A stretch of 64,000 nt of DNA from Owenia fusiformis (Eukaryota; Annelida; Polychaeta; Sabellida; Oweniidae): assembly GCA_903813345.2 (NCBI GenBank), contig CAIIXF020000001.1, positions 12,915,915 to 12,979,914 on the forward strand. Reading direction: 5' to 3'. Numbering within the stretch: the first letter of the stretch is position 1; each line of letters opens with the position of its first letter. The notes below the pieces were generated by a model, which worked only from the letters and a program-made list of their open reading frames with translations, was not told the origin of the DNA and did no database searches. The position numbers and the translations under genes were made by a program. Of the stretch, positions 11,145 to 23,100 are shown piece after piece.

Positions 11145-14100
11145 CTGAAAGATAATTCATGTACAGTCATTTTTTGATCACAAACAAATCAAAGACATTT
11201 CAATAATCTATCCAATGTCAATAGAGGAACACTTACTAAGATATCATTATTCATGATAGATTAATTAAAGTACATGTACCCCAAATCATCATAAAAACGT
11301 TTTGATATACTGTTAATGTTAAATATTGAAAGATCCAAGGGGGTTTCCATCAAATTTCGTCATGAGTATGGGTTTATTTCGACCATGCATGAGGTGTTAT
11401 TTCGACCTTCTAAATTGATAATAGTTTCAAGACACCAAAAACATTACACTTTTAATACTAATATTTAAATGACATTTAAAAGTGAAGAGAATGGTTGAAA
11501 TAACTCCACACCGATGACGAAATAGCCCCATACGACGAAATCTACATACCACCCCTCATTTTGATCACTGAGATTGCTCATGAATTTTTCACACCTTTCT
11601 CTTTCGGTATGAGCTTGAAACATTTCTCAGCTTCTTTCTCACTCTGTGAGTTCATGATTTCTTTGATGAGTTTAAGTGATATCCTTTGCTTGTTGTGGTC
11701 TTCAGCTATCTGGACCATTTTACGCATATGGGCCTACAAATAGAATACACACAATAAAAGCAAGTGTATCACAAACAATGAGATCACAGATAATACCATT
11801 TCAATTCATCTTTGATACACCTGAACCAATCTGTCTCCTAGCTATGTTATCATATCTTTATATCATTACATATGCAAAATGTCTCAGAAAGACATATACA
11901 GTAGACCCGACAGTAGATAACTTTGTTCTATCTTACATTTCATTCTGTAGGGTAAATGAAAAAATAGTTAAATAAGCATACCATTTTGTGTTCAAGTTTT
12001 TCTTGCTTTTTCTTCAACATAGCAACTTCCATCATAAACTTGGCCTTGGCTGGGTCAACCGTCTACAAGAAAATAGATGTCATTGTATGAATAAAGCAGG
12101 ATTGTAAAGTCATATTTTGCACATTCTGGTATGCCAGAGCCCCTCTTATCTGCCGTTTGCGAGAAGGAAGGATAAAGACAAAGGGGGCGCGGCTATCGCG
12201 ATGTATTTTGCATAGAAAGTAGGACATAGAATAGCTTCATATATCATAGGGGATACTGTGAAAAGATTGATAAAAAGGTAAAATTACAAATAAAATGCAA
12301 TTCCTGAAGTATCTAAAACCTGAAAGTACAGTACAGTGTAAAATAAACTACTGACCTTGACATTTGTGTTGGCTGCGGATGACTGGCCCTTTGCCTCTGA
12401 CAGCTTGTGCAAGGTTTGCTTGGTGTTCAGGTTCTTCTTCACCTTTGACGGCTTCTGCTTGCCCCAAATCTGAATCATGATTGCACTGTCCTCTAGGTAA
12501 GATACCAGCTGAAATAGAAATCATAATAATCATCAGTAAAGTGAGTGTACGATGATAGCTAGTAAAAGGCTCTAAACAGCTCTAAGAAGAAATATAATGT
12601 GGAAAATAAAGTAACTTAGGGGAGTTAAAACAAAAATCAGGAAAAGCTAAGGAAAATAAGACCTCTTCAAATCTTTGAGTGAAATTGATCAGAATTGCCA
12701 TGATAAGGAGACAAAAGTTGGTATTATTACAACGAATTCAAACTTCCAAATATGATACTTTAACAGCAGAATTCACCCTGGATCTTCAAGGGGTATATAA
12801 TTCATGAAATTTAAATTAAATTAGCCATAGTATTTCAGATGTTCTAAACTTGATGTTGCTGTTACCTGTTTTGTTGCTGGAGCAAAAGAAAATTGTTTCT
12901 TAAAGTTAAACTCAGGGTTGGTTGTGTCTGCTATTTTTTTAGTACAAGTTGGCTCATCATCAACATACATCAGGAACTTGGCATAGACATCCTAGATGGT
13001 GGAAGTATAAGGCTATTATTGGCAGATAAAAACATATCAAATATGGTAAAACCTGTGTATTCAAACACCTCTCTATACTTATGTCAACACCTCTCAATGT
13101 GAACACTTTTTCAAGGTCCCAATTGTGTTATCTCCCATTGAGCCGAATATAATGAAACCTTGAAATGTGAACACCTGCTAATTTGAACACCTCTGGCTAG
13201 TCCCAGTAGTGTTAGGATTAAAGAGATTTAACTGTATTTTATTTACATTGTACGTACATCACAGAAGTATGTCTATGTTCAACATTGGATGGGTGTTGTT
13301 AGACAATAATACCTCAATCTATAGTCAAAGAGGTATTCAGTTACACTGATATATAACAGTGGTAAAATTAGAATAAAATACAGGTAAATCTACTATAACG
13401 TCATTAAACCTTAACAACGTCAAAAAATAATAAATTGCTATTGCAATATAACTTCATCCCACAAGCGATCTAGATTGAAGTTGGAAATGTTTAATGTATT
13501 CATTAAATTGTTAAAACTTGAATTTATGCTTACTGTGAATTTCTTCGGAAGCCCTAGTGCCTTTGTGATCTTGACATTGAAATACACATCACGTCCAACG
13601 AGTGCCTTTGGATCATCAACAAAGATATCATCTGCCTCCGTGTATTCTTTGCCCTTCTTGTCACATGGCCTGATCTCAAACTGGAAAAGCAATTCATCAA
13701 TCAAATGTTTATGCTTTATTCATGTTCCACTTTTCTATCTTTAACTCTTCAAGCAAATTTCAAGTGCTTCCCCCCTGTTGTATGTTACAATAACAAGGTT
13801 ATTCAAAGTTATATAAATGTTTAACATCATTCTCTTCTGAGATTGAAGCACACTTTTAGTGAACCAACAACATATTAAGTGCCTTATGTAATTGTAACAA
13901 TAGAAATGAAAATTAAAAATTCTTATCTTAGATCATATTGTAATAAAATGAATTCCTCAATAAAACACTACAATTGTTTTAGCTTTGTTTAAAAGTTTAT
14001 TTGAATTCAAATTCAAAGAATTTGCCAGTTTAAAGTCACCCTCTTGTATGCTTAATGGTATTTAAAATAACATAAAACCATTAAGTAATACAATAAATAA

Positions 14101-17100
14101 AGGTTTTGATTGATTTTTTTTTTTTTTTACCTACAACCTTCTTTAGATTTGGTCATTGTTAAACATGTAATTAACTTTCAATGGCCTTATAGTATAAAAG
14201 TGGAATAATTCAGACAGATTTAACAGGATTCAGTTCTATTATCGTCTTTATATTTCCATCAGATGAGATCATCAAAGGACTTCATTAAATATCTTTATTA
14301 TTAGAATGTTGTTCACTTAGCTACTGGATGCTCTTGATTTCCTGGATACTATTTATAAAACTAATTTATTGTACACTTTGCAATATTAAGTTCCTGTTAT
14401 GTATTTTTAGCAGTAGCTACTTTTGAACTCTTCTGACACATCAACCATTGGTTTTTAAATCAGTTCATTAATATAAGTAGTGAATTAAATTGTTTGTAAC
14501 ACCTACCTAGCAGAACCCACCTACCTAAGTACGTATTTACAAGATAGAGTTACATCATAAACCATTGGTTTAGATTAACTTGTCCAGTGGGTGGATGAAT
14601 GCCAAGCTTTGTTCTTAAACTAGATGGTGGCTCAACATTGGACAGTTCTATTATCACATAACTCAACTTTAAGATGATAACTCCACTTGAAGATGTTATC
14701 ACATATTGATGTAAAATGGACGCTCACATATGTGGGTGTTATATATACAGCACTTACATTTAATAAACCAACTTCTGTGCCTTTGAAGTCAGTTATTTCC
14801 AACTGCTCATCCATTTCTATCTGATATGAGAGGGACTTCAACCAGGCCTTCACACTTCCTATGTGAGTTTCTGCATTGGGGTCCTCCTCAAATGGGTCTT
14901 TCTCCTAAAATACCATCAAAAAAGTTGCACAATAGCTCAAGTAACCAATACGGGGTAATGCTTGATACATGTATCTCCCACTCAAAAAATAAGTCACATT
15001 TGTCTTATGTTACGTTACATTCTGCGATCTAATAGAAAGGCCTCTTCTAGTCTGACCTCACATTTAGCTTAATCCCCACTAACCCTCTCCCCAACCTAGC
15101 CCATTTCTAGTCTGATCCTCACATTAAGCTCAATCGCCACTAACCTTCTCCCCAACCAAGCCCATTTCTAGTCTGACCTCACATTAAGCTTAATCCCCAC
15201 GAACCCTCTCCCCAACCTAGCCCATTTCTAGTCTGATCCTCACATTAAGCTCAATCGCCACTAACCTTCTCCCCAACCTAGGCCATTTCTAGTCTGACCT
15301 CACATTAAGCGTAATTCCCACTAACCCTCTCCCAACCGAGCCCATTTCTAATCTGATCCTCACATTAAGCTTAATCCCCACCATCCCTCTCCCCAACCTA
15401 GCCCATTTCTAGTCAGACCTCACATTAAACGTAATCCCCACTAACCCTCTCCCCAACCTAGCCCATTTCTAGTCTGATCCTCACCTTAAGCTCAATCCCA
15501 CTAACCCTCTCCCCAACCTAGGCCATTTCTAGTCTGACCTCACATTAAGCGTAATTCCCACTAACCCTCTCCCAACCGGGCCCATTTCTAATCTGATCCT
15601 CACATTAAGCTTAATCCCCACCATCCCTCTCCCCAACCTAGCCCATTTCTAGTGTGACCTCACATTAAGCATAATCCCCACTAACCCTCTCTCCAACCTA
15701 GCCCATTTCTAATCTGATCCTCACATTAAGCTCAATCCCCACTAACCCTCTTCCCAACCTAGCCCATTTCTAGTCTGATCCTCACATTAAGCTCAATCCC
15801 ACTAACCCTCTCCCCAACCTAGCCCATTTCTAGTGTGACCTCACATTAAGCTCAATCCCCACTAACCCTCTTCCCAACCTAGCCCATTTCTAGTCTGATC
15901 CTCACATTAAGCTCAATCCCCACTAACCCTCTCTCCAAACTAGCCCATTTCTAATCTGATCCTCACATTAAGCTTAATCCCCAATAATCCTATCCACAAC
16001 CTAGCCCATTTCTAGTGTGACCTCACATTAAGCATAATCCCCACTAACCCTCTCTCCAAACTAGCCCATTTCTAATCTGATCCTCACATTAAGCTCAATC
16101 CCCACTAACCCTCTTCCCAACCTAGCCCATTTCTAGTCTGATCCTCACATTAAGCTCAATCCCCACTAACCCTCTCTCCAAACTAGCCCATTTCTAATCT
16201 GATCCTCACATTAAGCTCAATCCCCACTAACCCTCTTCCCAACCTAGCCCATTTCTAGTCTGATCCTCACATTAAGCATAATCCCCACTAACCCTCTCTC
16301 CAACCTAGCCCATTTCTAGTGTGACCTCACATTAAGCTCAATCCCCACTAACCCTCTTCCCAACCTAGCCCATTTCTAGTCTGATCCTCACATTAAGCTC
16401 AATCCCCACTAACCCTCTCTCCAACCTAGCCCATTTCTAATCTGATCCTCACATTAAGCTCAATCCCACTAACCCTCTCCCCAACCTAGCCCATTTCTAG
16501 TCTGACCTCACATTAAAATCCCCACCATCCCTCTCCCCAACCTAGCCCTACAGTTCGCTTAATCCCAAACCTTAAACCAATCCCTCCCATGGCATAACCC
16601 CCACATTAAGCTTAATCCTCAATATGACCCCCTCCCCTTGCTAAACGCACACATGCTGTTAAATTCTAGTCTACTCACAGCAGGAAGTTGCCAATCTTCT
16701 CCCTCAGCATAGTTCTCATACATCTCTTGCATCACATACTTGCGGTTGAAGAACTTGGTCCTTGGCCAGACCCACTCAATTTCTGTCTCTATATTTGTAA
16801 CTTTGATCATGACCTACAGAGATAATTCAAAACATAAATTAAACTATGATTAACGTATTAACTTGATTACCAAAATAGTGATTCAAATTCTGAAGTGACA
16901 AAATGGTGACGATTCATAATGAATTTTGCAATCACAATATGTCACCATATGGCAGGATATCGAGATGAAATGCTAGGAGCCAATCCTTCTTGATGTGCAG
17001 TGGTATCTCATAAAAATTAGTTGATTTAAAAGAGGCTGACAGACAGGTATAATTCAAATGTGTACTTGGTACACTTGATACCATATTATATTAGAAGGTT

Positions 17101-20100
17101 AAATATTCCAACTTGAAATTCTAACCAAGCAGCAAAATGAAATCATGCCAATATGATATACGACCAGACTTTAGTATCTCCAAATTTCAACATTTATTTC
17201 TCTTACCTCACTTCTGCCCTTGATGTCCCCTCTTGCCTCTGGTGACACAACAATAGCATCAAACTTAAGCTTCTTGTCCAGTTCTTCACTGATGGAGTTG
17301 GCTTCCTCTATGGCAGGCAGAACCTCCATTAAGTCTTCTTGTAGGAGCATATCATCTAAAACACACATTACGGAGGTTAAGCTACACATTTTTAAGAGAA
17401 GTTGAACGTGAATTAGAATATGCAGAATTATGGTACTCCAATCCAGAGATTTCTTCTCCCCTTCATAGCACTTACTTGGCCAACTGAGGATTAAAGTATG
17501 AGGAAAAAGTTGTATCATGTTCCTAGCAAAAAGAACTGAAAAATTACCATGCAGTAACTCATGAAAGCCAATGCTCTAAGGTGCTCAAGTAAAATCTAAG
17601 TTCTTTTCTTGTACAAGTTGTTATTTCAACATACCTCTAGATTTGTTTTCAGTGTTCATATCAAAGCCAGAATTTGACGCAATCTCCTCCTGGGCCATTT
17701 CATAAGACACCTCTGTATCAGAACTTCCAGCCTCCTTAGGATTAACAAACACCATGAGTTGGGTGGTTCCGAACATGAGCCTGTCATTGTTGCAGAGCTC
17801 CGTCTTACTGGATACTGGCTCACCATTGCGCAGAAGACGCCCAGAGCTGTTGCCACGCTCGATGGCAAACTTGCCGCCTTCGTTGAAAATTACTGCATGT
17901 TGCTCTTGGATGCTGCAAAAACAAGTCGGATAACAATGGTTGATTTGATTTGATTTGAAAACTATATTTATTCTGAATAGCTCTATCAGTACAAAACTGG
18001 TCTTCCTAGAGGCCCAGTAATAATTTACAATTATTTACAATATATACAATTAATGGTTGATAATCTAATTTCATAAATTACAAATTTAACCTAAAAAGAA
18101 TTAGAGTTAGGAATCTAAATCAGCAGGTATTTAAAAGTCCAGAAATTAAAGAAAGTTACAGAAATTCACAGATTTGTTAAGACTGGTTCCTAAAATGATA
18201 AGTCATGACATGATTTGATAAATGTTAAGACATTTTTTGAGTAAGGGATGTTGTCCAATTATCTAGAGGTGTGGAATAATGAAATAAGTATTTTTAGGGG
18301 GAGGGGGGGGGGTAAAAAGTGTTGATTTTCTTAAATATTCAAGTGAATGAAGACATTTTAAAATTTCATTAGATGAGGGGAGGGGGTCAAACAATAATGA
18401 AATGAACTTTGTTTTTCCACAGCTGTTGTTAATTTGACACCATCCCTGGACAATGGACATCTAAGATCGAGAAATATTCAGGCTATTTACCTTGGCCCAG
18501 CAAGCACAATATCAGAAGGATCTCCCTTCTTGCTTCCTATCTTATTTTCTGGTAACTCAGTGAAGTACACGATTCTTCCACTCAGCTGGGGGTCAAAGTT
18601 CAAGTTGTAGATATGTGGAGTAGTTTTCTTTTTCTCATTTGTTTCACTCACGACAGGAACCTGAAGAGAACACAAAACATGAGCCATAGGGTATGACTTA
18701 CACACAGGTATTCTTTTTAAAAATTGAAGATAATTTTGCCCAAATCTCGATATCTATAGCCTACTGTTATGAAAGCTGGTGTTTGAGAATGATCACAAAA
18801 TGTCAGTTGTACAGACCTGTTCACTGTTAACAATTCTTATGTTAGATGACAATGAACATTTTTTTTAGGTTTTTCCACTTATTACTTACATGGCCTTCTT
18901 GGAAAGCCTTTAGCTTCTCTTCATATGACTTTTTCATCTCTTCCATCTCATTGGCATTCTCACTCATCTGAGCTTTGAAATCTTCCTCCATTTCTTTTTT
19001 TAGAGCAGCGATCTCTGGAAGTGAAGAAAGTTTGTGAAGCTGTGTTGGAAAAGGACACAATTTCCAACCTTACTTTTGGTATTTTCATTTGAGTTTTTTT
19101 TAAGAACAACTCTGTAGACATGACCCTGAATATTACTCCAAAATGTTCAACATATCAAAATACAATAAAATCATACATCAGATAAAATAAAACCTTGTTA
19201 AACAAAGAATGAATTAGCTCTATTCAAACAAAGCGCACTTTATATCATGTGTTACATAATTGTTTTCTCACCAACTATAGAGACTTGTTAATAAATATAT
19301 GCAAAAAGTAAAAGCTGTATTAGTGAACACCTCTCGCTAGTGACCCCCTGTGTTTAGTGAACACCACTTCAAGACACATTTCTAATTGAGTCTTGTATAA
19401 TTCCCCCACTGTAGTGAACACCTTTCGTGGCTCCATAGGTGTTCATTATATTCAGGTTTTACTGCACTGTTTTACTTGTGTATGCAAGAATGGATATATT
19501 TGTATGGCAGCTTCCCTTACCTTCATCACTCATACCAGTTGTATCCTCATCCCCTACATCACTAGCCTTGCTCATGTCAATTCCTCCACTGGCCAGCATC
19601 TGCTTAAGCCTCTCATTCTCCTCATTCAACTCACGAATCAGCTTCTCAGTTGGATCTTCATTTACCTTTACTGAGGTTTTGATCTGTTTTGCACGGTCAG
19701 CTACAAAGTTAACATTGTCAAATATAATTCTTTATGATGCATGGAAGGAGTAAATGGTTCATATGATGTAACAGTATTCTCCTGTCATTGATATTCTATA
19801 TCCATCTTAATTTGTCCTTAATAGTGGGAATTTTGAGAATTCAATGACATGTCAAATTCCCTACCCTGGGGGCAACCAAGGGAGTCCATTTCCCCACCCC
19901 GGGAGCAATAATAGCTGGTCAAACAGTCAAATTCATTTTACAGAGAATATGCATTTCAAAAGTGCCTACTTCCATGTTGATCATACTCTATCAAAATCCC
20001 ATTCCATGGAACAATACGATATGCAAATTCCTGATCCTCCCAATGTAAGGGTTCTCATGATTACCTTAATTTCCAAGTTAGTTGTATGAATATTATTGAT

Positions 20101-23100
20101 ATTATGCAACAACTTATCTTACCATATCTGAGTGTGGAGAGGGACTCATCATAGTTAATGTCAGCAGGACTGACAGCAGCAATCTACAACAAAAACAGCT
20201 TTGAATTAATAAAAATTAATAATATGGAGGCAATTTAAGATCAACATATAGATTAATCAAGAACATAAAAGCTGTATACGCATAAAGTAATTAACAAATG
20301 AATAGTTAACACTTAAAAACTTTTACTTGACCTTAACTCTGTATTTGTTAAGTAAATGTTTAGATCATTTGCAGCCAAGGTTAAATGTTAAAATTATAAA
20401 TGTTACTTCAATTTTTCAATAAATTTTTGAGATCATCTTACTAATACAAATATATATTGTAAGATAAGGGAGTTACAACTGTTTCATGTACAGCTGTTCA
20501 GGGGTTTTAAACATCTTGGATATATATTGTGTCATACAAGAACTGCAAGGCATTGATATGCAAACTGTCATGACCTGCCATTTGTTATTGGTGCTGAACA
20601 CCAGCTCACGGATGCCAAACACCAACTCATGGATGCCAAACACCAACTCACAGAAGCCAAACACCAAAACTATAAAAATATGTGACCACATAATAATGAA
20701 GGTTAAGCTTACCATGACGGTTTTACTGTTTCCTCCTAAAGCATTCTTCAACAACTTTGTTAAGACGGAATCACGGAACGGAACCCTGACATTTTTACCA
20801 TTAGCCTTATCAGCGAGGGCTGAAATTACATTCCCCAGGGACGAGAGTGACTGATTTATAGCAGCGCCCTCTTTAAGTCGATCCCCTGTGGCACCTGTAC
20901 TGTCTGCTCGTTCACTACCAGCTAAATCTACCAGGTTACATATGGCAGTTTTTGAGGTGTCTTCACCAGCAGCATTTTTATACTTTTGGACGAACTTGAT
21001 TCCTACGATTGTGTGAGCACGACTGAAGCAAAACAAAGAAATTGAAATTGTCATTACATGTACTTTATAAGTGAAAATAAACACTGTATCTATTTACTTG
21101 TTATGCGTAATTGGTTATATAGGTATACAATTTTGCCAGTTAACCTCTGGATCAGTCAAAAAGACAGAATAAAGATACCAGTTCCTTTCAGATTAATACC
21201 AGGAACTGTTTCTACCTTCAGATATCAAGTTGCATCCTCCTACCACACATACCGTACAGTATTGTATATACCTTATGGTGCCTTGTGTGAAATAATTGTA
21301 ACTCAAATGAAATGAGATGAAACAAATGAAATTATGTTTTCAAGTTTTAACACACCTGCTTGTTGCATTCATATTAGTCGCAGCAACAGTTCTGTTTGTT
21401 GTCCCTTCTTCCATCTGTTCCTCTATCTGTTTGTAACTGTTCACTGGTGCAAATGTTAAACCATCCGCTGAAAACATGAATGATCCATGATAAGTTTTAT
21501 CTTTTGAAAATAAGGGTAATCTCAGCAACATTGCTTCACCCAACTCAGATTTTGAAACAAAGACACAGACATGTTCATGCCCCTTCCTTACTTCCTTAAT
21601 AGATTTTTCATGCTGAAAACCCAAAACCAATCGGTTGAAGAGACAAGATTTTAGGATGAAAAATCTAAAATTGCCACCTTAACATTTACCCAAAAACTAA
21701 TCAGCTCGAGATTTTCAATTCTTCCGTGAATATCTAAAATCAATCCATCAAAAGGTTTACTTGACTTTTATCAAGACATCCAAAATGGCTGCCAAGATTG
21801 AGTCAACATGTCAAAATCCTAATCAGATGTAGAATGAAGTAAGTTAAAGAATATTTTAAGTTTTAAAACTAACTGTGGAGTGGTTTTTCTTAAAGTTTGC
21901 AGACAAAAATTTTAGCATTTGACTTCAAAATGACCCACAAGATGTAGGTATGGGTCAAAATTTTCTGTACCACATATGTACCCAAAAGTTATTCCTGAAA
22001 TTTTTCAGGTGATATTTGTAGCGATTTTGGAGAATGCTTTCAGATGTTCAGACAGACAGATGTGCCTAAGGCCAACAATATGGCCCCACAATACAGTATG
22101 TTGTTGGAACATAAAAAGGTTTGCACCAGCTTAATGAGAAAAATCATGAAAACGTCGACTTACCATAAAATCCTTTTTTAGGATGCTGTCTGACTTTAAG
22201 GCCTCCTCTCTTGCTTGATTTAGGGTTAAGCAGATCCCTGACCTGTTCATTATAGATCTCCAACATACTGAATTCAACCTATAAAAATACATTACAACAC
22301 ATATAAGCAATTTTCGTTTTTGATACTTTGCAGCGGCAGTTTAAAGTATTTTGGGGAAAATAAGTACATGTATGACATGGAATTATTAAAATAGTATTCA
22401 TTAATGTGATTTGACATTTTCTCTTTTAGGCTACTACTCATAGTATTGTTGTACAAATGCCATCTTCTTTCCATTCTCAAAAATGAAGGGTGTGATACAA
22501 TAAGTATTGATTACGATGCTTTTTCTAGATACATTCAAATACAAATACCGTATTCTCTGTAATTAGCGCCCAGGGCGTTTAGAAAATTGAAAATTCATTT
22601 TTAGACCATGCCCATGTATGAAAGAAATCAGAAATCCCGAGGAATTTCATGTATGGCAATTTTTCTTGACAAGAATGCATTTTCTTCAACATATTTTTAT
22701 AATAATATGACAAGTGCTGTTATTGGAGAGAATACGGTAAAGATCGCTTAGACAATATTGACAGTGGTTGAAGACCCGTCTATGTCTAATTTATTTCCGG
22801 CACGCCCACTTTGTCATTATCGCCGATTACCTTCAATATTTCCACTAGAGACTGCTGGATATCGATCTAAAGTTATACATTATTTCTAATTTGATGAGAG
22901 ATCATCATTATTCGTGCAAAAGTCGTGTAAAAGTCGAGAAACATTAAAAAGAAACCAGAAAGTTCACGACCTTGACATGCACAGAACATCTGCGCAGTAG
23001 CTTTTGAAATTTCTGAATGCCGATAAAGAACAATTTCTTCATTCATTATGGACTATTTGGAGACAATATTAGCATGGTATGGTGTGGGAAGCACCCATCG

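Noticed and set aside
11578-11594. Stop codon in exon 20 taken as the only kinesin C-terminus
   Set aside because: A donor just upstream and the in-frame exon 21 with a coherent tail and CaaX box give a better model; kept only as an alternative end.
20486-20854. 122-aa plus-strand frame
   Set aside because: Antisense shadow of kinesin exon 7 and a Helentron-like repeat.
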